64,000 nucleotides of DNA from Clostridium sp. E02. Lineage in GTDB: Bacteria; Bacillota; Clostridia; Lachnospirales; Lachnospiraceae. Positions 16,500 through 25,687 of the stretch are shown in pieces (position 1 is the first letter of the stretch; every line of letters starts with the position of its first letter). Under the pieces are notes generated by a model. The model had not been told where the DNA came from, did not search any database, and saw only the letters and a list, made by a program, of their open reading frames with translations. The translations under genes were made by a program, and so were the position numbers. The DNA lies in NCBI RefSeq assembly GCF_003833015.1, contig NZ_RJLQ01000023.1, positions 1 through 64,000 on the forward strand. The letters are read 5' to 3'.

Positions 16500-16521
16500 A
16501 CGAAATTTTTAATGAGACAAA

Positions 16522-16603
16522 AAACCTTCCAATCAGGAACTAAATTCCTATTGGAAGGTTTCTTATAAAAATAGAAACGCACCCGAGTCAACCCCGGGTG
16601 CGT
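16522..16603 (-). terminator. Tandem terminators after PFOR
   Basis: The first hairpin has a 9-bp stem ACGCACCCG/CGGGTGCGT (16577-16585 with 16595-16603) and a T-rich tail. A second hairpin (AACCTTCCAAT arm and its complement, about 16522-16560) is followed on the minus strand by T6. Confidence 0.75.
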
Positions 16604-16620
16604 ACTGCAAATACGATTTA

Positions 16621-19600
16621 TTATTCGTTACCGTATAAAGTAACCAGTTTCTGCAGATAGTCATATCTTTCTTTTGCATCTTTCTCATTCTGGGAGAATA
16701 ATTCAGCTGCTCTTTCAGGATTTTTCATCGCTAGAGATGCATAACGAACTTCACCCTTTAAGAAATCCTGATAACCTTCCAATGCTGGAGCCTTGCTATC
16801 TAAGGAGAATTTCTTCTCAGCTGCAGGGTTAAAGCGGAAGTTATTCCAGTATCCACACTGAACAGCTAATTTTTCTTCTGTCTGAGCTTTGGACATACCT
16901 TTTTTAATACCGTGGCTGATACATGGTGCATAAGCGATTATCAAAGATGGTCCTGGATATGCTTCAGCTTCAGCAATCGCTTTCACTGTCTGTGCATAAT
17001 CAGCACCCATTGCGATCTGTGCTACATATACATAACCATAGCTCATTGCAATACTAGCAAGATCTTTCTTCTTCGTCTCTTTACCACCAGCTGCAAACTG
17101 TGCAACTGCACCAGTCTTAGTTGCCTTAGAAGACTGTCCACCTGTATTGGAGTAAATCTCTGTATCAAATACCATGATATTGATATCCTGTCCACTAGCA
17201 AGGACATGATCAACACCACCAAATCCGATATCGTAAGCCCAACCGTCACCACCAAAGATCCACTGTGATTTTTTAGCAAGGAAATCTTTATCTTTTACAA
17301 CTGATTTCGCTAAATCGCAGTCAATTCCTTCTAAAGTAGCTACAAGCTTGTCTGATGCAGAACCATTGGTTGCTCCTACACCATAGGTATCCAAGTATTC
17401 CTTGCAAACTGCCTTTACTTCTTCCGAAGTTTTTTCAGAATTCATGATCTCTTCAACTTTATTCTTTAAACCACCACGAATTGCAGTCTGAGCTAATAAC
17501 ATACCATAACCAAACTCAGCATTATCCTCGAATAAAGAGTTAGACCATGCAGGTCCCTGTCCCTTTTCATTCACTGTGTAAGGTGTAGATGGAGAAGAGT
17601 TACCCCAGATAGAAGAACATCCTGTTGCGTTAGCAATGTACATTCTATCACCAAATAACTGTGTTACTAATTTAGCATAAGGAGTTTCACCACATCCAGC
17701 ACATGCTCCTGAGTACTCAAGAAGTGGCTGTTTGAACTGACTTCCTTTTACAGTTGTGCTCTTGAATTTATCAATTACTTCCTGCTTAATCGGTAGAGTC
17801 TGACCATAATCAAATCTCTTCTGAGTAACATCGCAGTTTGCTTCCATATTAACCATAGTAAGAGCTTTCTCGCCCTTCTTACCAGGACATACATTGGCAC
17901 AAGAACCACATCCGGTACAGTCATATGCAGAAACAGTGATTGCAAACTGATATCCTGCCATTCCTGTCATAGGAAGTGACTTCATCTCTTCTGGTTTGTT
18001 GGCAGCTTCTGTTTCAGTCAAAGCAACTGGACGAATGACTGCATGAGGACATACATAAGCACAGAAATTACACTGAATACAGTTATCTGGATTCCACTGA
18101 GGGATATTAACTGCAATCCCACGTTTCTCATATGCGGAAGAACCAGAAGGTGTAGACCCATCTGCATAATCAACAAATGCAGAAACTGGTAAAGTATCGC
18201 CCTCCTGAGCACTTACTTTTGTCTGAATATTGTTTACGAAATCAACAACATCCTGTCTGCCATTGGTGATTTTCTTGTAATCAAGTCCCTCATCTTCGCA
18301 GTTTTTCCAGCTCTCTGGAACTTCAACTTTAACAACGCCTTTTGCTCCAGCGTCAATTGCTGCCCAGTTTTTCTTAACAATTTCTTCACCCTTACGTCCG
18401 TAAGTAGCTTTTGCAGCTGCTTTCATCAGTTCATTGGCTTTCTCAGCTGGAATAATTCCAGTAAGTTCAAAGAATGCAGACTGAAGAATTGTATTAATAC
18501 GGGTTGGACCCATACCAGTTTCAATACCGATTTTCACACCATCAATGATATAGAACTTAATGTTGTGGTCAGCAATATATTTTTTTACCTGTCCAGGTAA
18601 ATGTTTCTCAAGACCATCTTTGTCCCAAGCACAGTTTAACAGGAATACTCCGCCGTCTACCAGCTCCTGAACCATGTTGTATTTACGGATATAGGAAGGA
18701 TTGTGACATGCCACAAAATTAGCCTTGTGAATCAAATAGGTAGATTTGATTGGCTTATTTCCGAAACGTAAATGAGACATTGTCACGCCACCTGATTTTT
18801 TAGAATCATAATCAAAGTAAGCCTGAGCATACATATCTGTGTTATCACCAATGATCTTAATGGAGTTCTTATTTGCACCTACCGTACCATCTGCTCCAAG
18901 ACCCCAGAATTTACAGTTAGAAGTTCCTTCTGGTGTGGTAACAATGGCTGCTCCTGTTTCAAGAGAAAGATGAGTCACATCATCAATGATTCCCACTGTA
19001 AATGGAGACTTTGTCTTGTTATCGTAAACAGATACGATCTGAGCAGGTGTTGTGTCCTTAGAACCTAAACCATAACGTCCTGACAATACCTTAACCTGAT
19101 CATACTTAGTTCCCTTTAATGCGGTAACAACGTCTAAGTATAACGGTTCACCTAATGAGCCTGGTTCTTTTGTTCTGTCTAAAACAGAAATAGTTTTTAC
19201 AGTTTCTGGAATTGCATTTACCAGAGCCTGAGCACTGAATGGTCTGAACAGACGAACTTTAATCACACCAACTTTGTGACCTGCAGCAGTTAAATAATCC
19301 AGTGTCTCTTCAATTGTATCATTAACAGAACCCATTGATACAATGACATGATCTGCATCAGCAGCGCCATAGTAGTTGAATAATTTATAATCGGTACCGA
19401 TCTTAGCATTTACCTTGTCCATATAATTCTGAACGATTTCAGGTAATGCATCGTAGTAAGGATTGCAGGCTTCTCTTGCCTGGAAGAAGATGTCTGGGTT
19501 CTGAGCAGAACCTCTCTGACATGGATGATTTGGATTTAATGCATGGCGACGGAATTCATCAACAGAATCCATGTTAACCATCTCTTTTAAATCCTCGTAA

Positions 19601-20160
19601 TCCCATGTTTCGACCTTCTGAATCTCATGAGATGTACGGAATCCGTCAAAGAAATTAATAAATGGTACTTTACCTTCCAAAGCAGCCATGTGAGCTACTG
19701 GAGTTAAGTCCATAACTTCCTGTACACTGGATTCGCACATCATAGCACATCCGGTCTGACGGCATGCGTAAACATCTGAGTGGTCTCCAAAGATAGATAA
19801 CGCATGACTTGCAATTGCACGTGCAGATACATTGATAACACCTGGTAATTGCTCTCCTGCGATTTTATAAAGGTTTGGGATCATCAGTAACAGGCCCTGA
19901 GAAGCGGTATAGGTGGTGGTCAGCGCACCTGCTGCTAAGGAACCGTGTACTGCACCTGCTGCACCAGCCTCAGATTGTAATTCTGTAATGTGTACTTTCT
20001 GACCAAAGATATTGGTTCTTCCGTCTGTTGACCACTCATCTGTAGCTTCTGCCATAGGTGAAGATGGGGTAATCGGATAAATAGCCGCTACGTCAGTAAA
20101 TGCATAAGAAGCATGTGCTGCTGCATGGTTACCATCCATGGTTTTCATTTTTCTTGCCAT
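16621..20160 (-). CDS. nifJ: Pyruvate:ferredoxin oxidoreductase, homodimeric
   Basis: Oxidises pyruvate with CoA to acetyl-CoA and CO2, reducing ferredoxin. At 1179 residues it is full length for the fused one-chain enzyme. Seen in order: the pyrimidine-binding domain (YPITPSSPMAEATDEW), the CoA/transketolase C domain, a 2[4Fe-4S] insert (CIQCNFCAYVCP and CTGCGSCANVCPG), and the TPP domain (GDGWAYDIGFGG and the SNTGGQSSK metal motif). Extra cysteines near SGACAGCGETPY fit the proximal cluster. AGGAGG precedes the ATG. With Rnf in the same window, this is the likely main source of reduced ferredoxin. Confidence 0.95.
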   Translation of the reverse strand: MARKMKTMDGNHAAAHASYAFTDVAAIYPITPSSPMAEATDEWSTDGRTNIFGQKVHITELQSEAGAAGAVHGSLAAGALTTTYTASQGLLLMIPNLYKIAGEQLPGVINVSARAIASHALSIFGDHSDVYACRQTGCAMMCESSVQEVMDLTPVAHMAALEGKVPFINFFDGFRTSHEIQKVETWDYEDLKEMVNMDSVDEFRRHALNPNHPCQRGSAQNPDIFFQAREACNPYYDALPEIVQNYMDKVNAKIGTDYKLFNYYGAADADHVIVSMGSVNDTIEETLDYLTAAGHKVGVIKVRLFRPFSAQALVNAIPETVKTISVLDRTKEPGSLGEPLYLDVVTALKGTKYDQVKVLSGRYGLGSKDTTPAQIVSVYDNKTKSPFTVGIIDDVTHLSLETGAAIVTTPEGTSNCKFWGLGADGTVGANKNSIKIIGDNTDMYAQAYFDYDSKKSGGVTMSHLRFGNKPIKSTYLIHKANFVACHNPSYIRKYNMVQELVDGGVFLLNCAWDKDGLEKHLPGQVKKYIADHNIKFYIIDGVKIGIETGMGPTRINTILQSAFFELTGIIPAEKANELMKAAAKATYGRKGEEIVKKNWAAIDAGAKGVVKVEVPESWKNCEDEGLDYKKITNGRQDVVDFVNNIQTKVSAQEGDTLPVSAFVDYADGSTPSGSSAYEKRGIAVNIPQWNPDNCIQCNFCAYVCPHAVIRPVALTETEAANKPEEMKSLPMTGMAGYQFAITVSAYDCTGCGSCANVCPGKKGEKALTMVNMEANCDVTQKRFDYGQTLPIKQEVIDKFKSTTVKGSQFKQPLLEYSGACAGCGETPYAKLVTQLFGDRMYIANATGCSSIWGNSSPSTPYTVNEKGQGPAWSNSLFEDNAEFGYGMLLAQTAIRGGLKNKVEEIMNSEKTSEEVKAVCKEYLDTYGVGATNGSASDKLVATLEGIDCDLAKSVVKDKDFLAKKSQWIFGGDGWAYDIGFGGVDHVLASGQDINIMVFDTEIYSNTGGQSSKATKTGAVAQFAAGGKETKKKDLASIAMSYGYVYVAQIAMGADYAQTVKAIAEAEAYPGPSLIIAYAPCISHGIKKGMSKAQTEEKLAVQCGYWNNFRFNPAAEKKFSLDSKAPALEGYQDFLKGEVRYASLAMKNPERAAELFSQNEKDAKERYDYLQKLVTLYGNE

Positions 20161-20300
20161 TCTTGATATCCTCCTGCAAATGTGAATATTGTATAATTTA
20201 GTTCCCCGAAAGGGAAAGTGACCTATGGTTATTATAACAATTATTTAACAAAAAGCAAATAATAAAACTGGAAAATTAAGTATTCTTTTCGAAACAATTT

Positions 20301-20334
20301 TAAAAAAGGACTGGATTATCAAAAATCCAGTCCT
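20301..20334 (-). terminator. Terminator of the VanW gene
   Basis: A perfect 11-bp stem AGGACTGGATT (20307-20317 with 20324-20334), with a T6 run on the minus strand. Confidence 0.8.
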
Positions 20335-20350
20335 CTTTGTCGTGTTTTTG

Positions 20351-22090
20351 TTAGCTAAATGGATTTGGAGGTACGATGTTTTGGCTGTCCCCACCACTGG
20401 AAACACCGGGACCCGCCCCTGCACTTTCTTGACCATTCGGTTCATTGGGTTGATTCGGTGCATTCGGAGACTCCTGTGTTTCTTGTTCCCCTGGTCCACC
20501 AGAACCTGAATTCGTTGAAGAATTTGTATGAGATGAATCTGGTTTCGATCCATCCGTGGTGCCTTCCTGACCTGGCACCGTCGAAGTCCCCTCTGGATCC
20601 GGAACAGGAATTACAACTCCGGAGGTGTTTCTTTTTATTGTCGCAGGTTTTCCACGATAAGTACTATTATGGAAAAATTCATCCTTGACTACCGCCCCAT
20701 CCTTTTTTGTGACCAGATTGGTAACCCATCGGCTTCCTTTTTTTTCCGCTTTTGCAATCTTTTCTTCCTCCAATTGAAGCGTCTGATCTTCTTCATATAC
20801 CGGAGCAGGAGCGTCAAGTTCGGCAGTTTTCTTAGAAGTCAAAGATAAAGTGACACCTTTTTCCAATATAGGAATCCCTATAATGGATATCTTAAGCTTG
20901 CGCTTAGAAAAACTGGTCCGGATTGCAATGGCGTTTTTGGAATTGTTTTCAAATTTCATATCAGGCCCGCCAAAACTAACCATAGCGTCCTCACCTGGAG
21001 TTACGTAAGAAGGTTCATAACTATGAGCATGTCGTTCCGTAGTGTTAAGACCGGAAAATACAACTGCATTATACAGTGTGGAGGAAACTTGGCATACGCC
21101 TCCCCCTGGCTCTTCAATCAGCTCTCCATTTAAATAAGCACCTGCCGGGCGATAACCTTTTGCAGGGGAACGTTCCCCTGTTGCTTTGTTAAATGAAAAC
21201 TCTTCCCCTGGCTGTAAGATCATACCATCAAGCGCTTTGGAAGCAAGTTCAATATTCTTGTTTCTAGCACTGTTTGCCGTTGTAGTTGTTGTATAGGTAC
21301 CAAGCATTTGGTACATCTCTTTCGCTTGAGATTTGGTAAAATCCGGAGCAACTTCTCTTCCCTTGGCAAGAATTTCCGCCTTAAAATTCTTTGCTTTCAT
21401 CTGAGCCAGAATATCTGAAACCAGTTGATCCTGATCAATGGTAAAGCCATTCTTTTCATCCGTATATACAAACTGCCCAGTACTTGTATCAAACTTTGAG
21501 ATTTCACCATTCTTAGCTGGAACATCCCACTTCTTGGCCATGGACTTTACTTCTTCTTTTACTTCCACATCCAGTCCGTCCGTATTCAGCGTATAATTAT
21601 CTTTTGGTTCCCCGGAATAAATTTCATCCAACAGCGAATCGACCTTGCTGTCCATGAAGTTTTTTAATTTGTATTCCTCATCATGATAGGTGACCTTCAT
21701 TCCCCACATAAGTTTTTGATCAATGGCTTCTCTGGCTTCCCCTCTTGACATTCCAGTAATAGAGATCCCTTCCAACTTAACTTCTTTTTGCAGATCTGTC
21801 TCCGAAACCGTAGTGGTATTCACTTCTGTCTCTTTCGACTTGTTGCCAATCAATTTGACTGCTGCCACTACACAAATCACTGCCGCAGCTGCCATCAAAA
21901 CCGCAAGAAGAATTTTAGTAACCCCGTACTGAGGTCCCCTTCTCTTCTTCCCTCGTCTATGCTGATAGGAACCATTGGTTCTATAAGACTGGCTTGTCCT
22001 ACGTCTTGTGCTTGACGTATTCTTTTTATTTCCGTTTTGAGAAGATTGCACTCTTCCTCCCCGATTTTCTCTGTTACTATTTTGACTCAT
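20351..22090 (-). CDS. VanW/YoaR-family cell-envelope protein
   Basis: This 579-residue membrane-anchored protein has a basic Asn/Ser-rich cytoplasmic start, one transmembrane segment at about residues 45-70 (KILLAVLMAAAAVICVVAAV), a peptidoglycan-binding_4-like region, and a VanW domain (NIELASKALDGMILQPGEEF, EEPGGGVCQVSSTLYNAVVF). A 90-residue low-complexity Pro/Gly/Ser/Asn tail follows. VanW proteins occur with glycopeptide resistance, but most, as here, are not near van genes and their activity is unknown. The ATG at 22090 is chosen, because the upstream GTG at 22099 lies inside the AAAGG ribosome site. It appears monocistronic. Confidence 0.82.
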   Translation of the reverse strand: MSQNSNRENRGGRVQSSQNGNKKNTSSTRRRTSQSYRTNGSYQHRRGKKRRGPQYGVTKILLAVLMAAAAVICVVAAVKLIGNKSKETEVNTTTVSETDLQKEVKLEGISITGMSRGEAREAIDQKLMWGMKVTYHDEEYKLKNFMDSKVDSLLDEIYSGEPKDNYTLNTDGLDVEVKEEVKSMAKKWDVPAKNGEISKFDTSTGQFVYTDEKNGFTIDQDQLVSDILAQMKAKNFKAEILAKGREVAPDFTKSQAKEMYQMLGTYTTTTTANSARNKNIELASKALDGMILQPGEEFSFNKATGERSPAKGYRPAGAYLNGELIEEPGGGVCQVSSTLYNAVVFSGLNTTERHAHSYEPSYVTPGEDAMVSFGGPDMKFENNSKNAIAIRTSFSKRKLKISIIGIPILEKGVTLSLTSKKTAELDAPAPVYEEDQTLQLEEEKIAKAEKKGSRWVTNLVTKKDGAVVKDEFFHNSTYRGKPATIKRNTSGVVIPVPDPEGTSTVPGQEGTTDGSKPDSSHTNSSTNSGSGGPGEQETQESPNAPNQPNEPNGQESAGAGPGVSSGGDSQNIVPPNPFS

Positions 22091-22208
22091 TCTATTCACC
22101 TTTTACCATGATTATGTAGCATTACAACCTGTAGTATACCATACTTTTTTGTAAATGCTATTACGATTTTATGAATTTTGATAATTATTATTCGAGTTAT
22201 TTCAACAT

Positions 22209-22237
22209 TTTACAGAACATAAAAAACATGTTAATAT
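22209..22237 (+). promoter_or_regulatory. Promoter of the PHP phosphatase gene
   Basis: TTTACA, 17 bases, TAATAT; 35 bases before the ATG at 22272. Confidence 0.5.
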
Positions 22238-22271
22238 AGTGTTACTAAACTATTTCATTTTGGAGGTTTCT

Positions 22272-23126
22272 ATGAATTTTGTCGATTTACACGTACATTC
22301 AAACGCTTCAGACGGAACCTTAACCCCTTCTGAAGTTGTTGCAGCCGCATTGGAAAAAGGACTTTCTGCCATTGCACTTACCGATCATGATACGATAGAA
22401 GGAATTTTCGAAGCTCAACAGGCAGCAAAAACACAGCCAATTGAGATCATACCGGGAATTGAGCTGTCCTGCGTTTATCAGGGAGAAGAAATACACATTC
22501 TAGGACTTTATGTGGACCCCACAGTCGAAACATTCCGAAAAGAAACCGATTCCCTAAAAGCCAATCGGGAAAAAAGAAACCTGGAAATCATCAAGCGCTT
22601 CCAGGCAGCCGGGATTTTGATCACTTTGGATGAGGTAAAAGGTGGAAATCCAGATACGGTTATTACCCGTGCTCATTTTGCCAGAGTCCTATTTGAAAAA
22701 GGCTACGTAAAAAACACAGACCAAGCATTCAAAAAATATCTCAGCTACACAGGTCCCTACTGCCCTAGAAAAGAAGAAATCACACCCGAGCATGCCATGA
22801 ATCTCCTAAAAGACTGCAATGCCTCACCCGTTCTCGCTCATCCATATCTATATAAATTAGGAGATAAAAAAACAGAAGAACTTGTCGCCTATTTAAAAGG
22901 TCTGGGTCTGCATGGGCTAGAAGTGTATCATTCTTCGAACAATCAGTTCGAAAGTGGCAAATTAAAAAAGCTATCTGTCAAATACGACCTGTTTCCTACT
23001 GGAGGTTCTGATTTTCATGGAAGCAATAAGCCAGATATCCAGTTAGGTTCCGGCAGAGGGGGATTACGGGTATCCTCCCTTCTTTTAGATGATATAAAGA
23101 AAATCAGGCAGGAAAAGGGACTTTAA
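22272..23126 (+). CDS. PHP-domain phosphoesterase (RNase AM/TrpH-like)
   Basis: This 284-residue protein has the complete PHP metal-binding series: DLHVHSNASDG, LTDHDTIEG, IPGIELS, AHPYLY and GSDFHG. The family hydrolyses nucleoside 3',5'-bisphosphates and can trim short 5' RNA ends. The inserted ~80-residue helical region (FRKETDSLKANREKRN onward) is typical of the TrpH subgroup. GGAGG sits 7 bases before the ATG at 22272, which is therefore preferred to an in-frame start at 22239. It has its own promoter and converges on hemB. Confidence 0.88.
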   Translation: MNFVDLHVHSNASDGTLTPSEVVAAALEKGLSAIALTDHDTIEGIFEAQQAAKTQPIEIIPGIELSCVYQGEEIHILGLYVDPTVETFRKETDSLKANREKRNLEIIKRFQAAGILITLDEVKGGNPDTVITRAHFARVLFEKGYVKNTDQAFKKYLSYTGPYCPRKEEITPEHAMNLLKDCNASPVLAHPYLYKLGDKKTEELVAYLKGLGLHGLEVYHSSNNQFESGKLKKLSVKYDLFPTGGSDFHGSNKPDIQLGSGRGGLRVSSLLLDDIKKIRQEKGL

Positions 23127-23138
23127 TCCTTTTCCTGC
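23108..23138. terminator. Hairpin between PHP and hemB genes
   Basis: A perfect 11-bp stem (GCAGGAAAAGG with its complement, 23108-23118 and 23128-23138). The left arm is inside the end of the PHP gene. There is no strong T run on either strand, so it may protect or end transcripts inefficiently. Confidence 0.45.
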
Positions 23139-23144
23139 TGGTTG

Positions 23145-24128
23145 TCAGCCAATGATACCTCTATCCATCATTTCAGCAAGTTCCATTGCAAAATAGGTAA
23201 TTAGAATATTGGCTCCAGCCCGGAATATACTGATCGCTGATTCCCCTATCATTCTCTTCTCATCAATATACCCTGCTTTTGCTGCCGTCTTTATCATGGC
23301 ATATTCCCCACTTACACTGTAGGCTGCCACGGGAAGGTCATACTGGTCTGAAACTTCCCTTATAATGTCAAGATAAGAAAGTGCTGGTTTGACCATTACA
23401 ATATCAGCCCCTTCAAACACATCCAGTTTCACTTCTTTTAATGCCTCTTTTCTGTTATGAAAATCCATCTGATAACTTTTTCTGTCACCAAAAGAAGGGG
23501 CGGAGCCTGCCGCATCTCGGAATGGTCCGTAAAAAGCCGATGCGTATTTTGCAGAGTAAGCCATAATAGGGGTGTTTTTAAAACCCGCTTCTGTAAGCGC
23601 TGATCTTATAGAAGCAACTCTGCCATCCATCATATCAGAAGGAGCAACCATATGGGCACCTGCACGGACATGAGATACTGCGATCTGGTCTAGATAATTA
23701 AGCGTCTTATCATTGTCAACATAGGTTCCATCTAAGATACCACAATGTCCATGAGAGGTATACTCGCACATACAGACATCTGTAACGATATAAAAAGCAG
23801 GATAATTTTTCCGAATGAAACGAATGGCGCGCTGTACAATTCCATTGTCGTCGTATGCCTGCGTTCCCATGCTATCTTTTTCTGCGGGAATTCCAAACAA
23901 AAGCACCTTTTCCACACCTGAATGTATAAGTTTATCCATGATTACAGGAAGCTGGTCGACTGTGTACCGATACTGTCCTTCCATGGAAGGAATTTCCTCT
24001 ATCATTCCTTCTCCATCCATTGTAAAAATGGGATATATAAGAGATTCTTTTGAAACTCTTGTTTCCCGTACTAGTTTTCTTAATGATTCCGTTGTCCGGA
24101 GTCTTCTCGGCCTGTATACTAAATCCAT
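23145..24128 (-). CDS. hemB: Delta-aminolevulinic acid dehydratase (porphobilinogen synthase)
   Basis: Condenses two 5-aminolevulinate molecules to porphobilinogen, the first pyrrole of haem, sirohaem and corrinoids. Visible in the 327-residue protein: the zinc-binding DVCMCEYTSHGHCG cysteines, the substrate-binding Lys in YSAKYASAFYGPFRDAAGSA, and the Schiff-base Lys region DIVMVKPALSYLDIIREV. The start at 24128 has GGAGG 8-10 bases upstream; the longer reading from 24164 does not. It stands alone here without other hem or cob genes, so a corrinoid rather than haem end product is possible. Confidence 0.94.
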   Translation of the reverse strand: MDLVYRPRRLRTTESLRKLVRETRVSKESLIYPIFTMDGEGMIEEIPSMEGQYRYTVDQLPVIMDKLIHSGVEKVLLFGIPAEKDSMGTQAYDDNGIVQRAIRFIRKNYPAFYIVTDVCMCEYTSHGHCGILDGTYVDNDKTLNYLDQIAVSHVRAGAHMVAPSDMMDGRVASIRSALTEAGFKNTPIMAYSAKYASAFYGPFRDAAGSAPSFGDRKSYQMDFHNRKEALKEVKLDVFEGADIVMVKPALSYLDIIREVSDQYDLPVAAYSVSGEYAMIKTAAKAGYIDEKRMIGESAISIFRAGANILITYFAMELAEMMDRGIIG

Positions 24129-24190
24129 AATTGATTCCTCCTTTGTACTCGTCTTATTATACACTAGAAGAAAGAAGTTTCAAGTAATTC

Positions 24191-24219
24191 TTGCGGCATT
24201 GAAAAAGATTGCTTATAAT
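24191..24219 (+). promoter_or_regulatory. Promoter of the 84-residue gene
   Basis: TTGCGG, 17 bases, TATAAT; 38 bases before the ATG at 24258. Confidence 0.55.
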
Positions 24220-24257
24220 AGAATTGTATATTACAAACTAGAAATGAGGACTGTTCT

Positions 24258-24512
24258 ATGGAAGAATTTTATCAGGCAATTGAGGCGGGAATCCGCGCCT
24301 CTGGATATCAAGAACCAGTAAGCGGAGAAGAGATCTATCAAGAGATCTGTGATCAAATGGATGAGAAAGAGCCAGGTGCCTATATTTTCATGTCAAAAAT
24401 AACAGGAGACACTTTTTTCGAATATAATATACAGATATTCGAAGATCAGTTTAATTTAAGTTCTATTGATATTCATTCCAACGGAACAAAATATCATGCG
24501 GATTTTGATTGA
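24258..24512 (+). CDS. Small acidic protein, function unknown
   Basis: This 84-residue acidic protein (MEEFYQAIEAGIRASGYQEP... ending KYHADFD) has no signal peptide, membrane segment or recognised motif. The alternating pattern in its second half (GAYIFMSKITGDTFFEYNIQ, then FNLSSIDIHS) suggests a small alpha-beta fold. A sigma-A promoter, a GAGG ribosome site and a strong terminator directly after the stop support a real monocistronic gene. Confidence 0.65.
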   Translation: MEEFYQAIEAGIRASGYQEPVSGEEIYQEICDQMDEKEPGAYIFMSKITGDTFFEYNIQIFEDQFNLSSIDIHSNGTKYHADFD

Positions 24513-24525
24513 GACAGTCATAATC

Positions 24526-24566
24526 GAAGAAAAACCGATTCCTACGAATGGTTTCGGTTTTTCTTC
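24526..24566. terminator. Bidirectional terminator between 84-residue gene and AI-2E permease
   Basis: A perfect 13-bp stem GAAGAAAAACCGA (24526-24538 with 24554-24566) with the AI-2E gene stop in its loop. A second, overlapping inverted repeat (24513-24530 with 24575-24590) shares the GAAGA arm. Confidence 0.7.
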
Positions 24567-25675
24567 TGCAGTAATCTTCGATTGACTGTCTGTCTTAATA
24601 AGGAATAAAAAACAGAGCTGAGAGGAATAAATATGAGCATCCCAACAATCCCCATGGCACTGCCTCCAAGTGTAACAGCAACTAAAACCCAGATAGAAGG
24701 AAGTCCCACTGAATTACCAACCACATGGGGATAAATAAAATTCCCCTCTAACTGCTGTAACACAAAAAAGAGAATCAGAAACAGAAGCGCGTCAAAGGGC
24801 GTCACCATAAGCATTAAGAATGCGCCGATGGCGCAGCCAATAAATGCACCAAATAGGGGAATCAAAGCCGTAAAAGCGATCAACACCCCAATTAGTAAAG
24901 CATAGGGAAGACGAAAGATCCAAAGAGTAACAAAAAACATACTCCCCAATATGACTGCCTCCATACATTGTCCCGCTAAAAAGCTGGAAAAAGTATGTGA
25001 AGTTAACTGTAAAATCTCCAGCGTTCTTGCATTCACTTTATCTGGTAGGAATGCTCTCATCAGCTTATTGCATTGGCGGGATAGTATTTCTTTTTGAAGC
25101 AGAATATAAATGGCAAACACAACGGCTATTCCAAACGTCATCACTCCGCTTATCATGGATAAGGCCGCGGAAACCGTAGAAGAGATCACATTTCCTGCGC
25201 CGTTGGATAAAAACTCCAGGATATGCTCCATAACTGACTTCCAGTCGATCTGTATCTGTCCAATCTGGTTTGCGATTTCAGGATAACGGTAGAAAAGATT
25301 TTCTGCTCCATCTTTCATCTGGGTGAAGAAAACTGGAAAACTGTTCTGCAGGCTTAAAATGGTAGCAAACAATTCCGGCAATACAACAAAGATTACCACA
25401 AGCAGGATACCTATAACGAATAAAAAAGTTAAAAAAAGACTTAGCGGCCTCCGAAACCGATTCTTTTCTTTCACTGGGAGTAACTTTTCGATTCTTCGCA
25501 TCGGTACATTTAGTACAAATGCTATGACTGCTCCCAAAAGAAAGGGTGTCGTATATCCAATTAATCTAAGAATCAACACAAGCAAGATTCGGTAGTTAAA
25601 ACCGATAACGGCTGCCAAAACAGCAAATGCAATCAGTCCGTAGATTTTTTTAATCGTGCGATCATTTAATTCCAT
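24542..25675 (-). CDS. AI-2E family transporter (PerM/YdbI-like)
   Basis: This 377-residue polytopic membrane protein has about eight hydrophobic segments. The family layout is visible: N-terminal helices, a hydrophilic middle region (FFTQMKDGAENLFYRYPEIA), then a C-terminal helical block with FTALIPLFGAFIGCAIGAFL. Members move small molecules or Na+/H+; the substrate cannot be assigned. The gene starts 12 bases after the AlaX-type gene, with AAGGAG upstream, and should share its transcript. Confidence 0.86.
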   Translation of the reverse strand: MELNDRTIKKIYGLIAFAVLAAVIGFNYRILLVLILRLIGYTTPFLLGAVIAFVLNVPMRRIEKLLPVKEKNRFRRPLSLFLTFLFVIGILLVVIFVVLPELFATILSLQNSFPVFFTQMKDGAENLFYRYPEIANQIGQIQIDWKSVMEHILEFLSNGAGNVISSTVSAALSMISGVMTFGIAVVFAIYILLQKEILSRQCNKLMRAFLPDKVNARTLEILQLTSHTFSSFLAGQCMEAVILGSMFFVTLWIFRLPYALLIGVLIAFTALIPLFGAFIGCAIGAFLMLMVTPFDALLFLILFFVLQQLEGNFIYPHVVGNSVGLPSIWVLVAVTLGGSAMGIVGMLIFIPLSSVFYSLLRQTVNRRLLQKKNRNHS

Positions 25676-25687
25676 AGTTGTCTCCTT

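Noticed and set aside
20351-22090. Vancomycin resistance determinant
   Set aside because: VanW-domain proteins are widespread outside van clusters, and no vanHAX or two-component genes are nearby.
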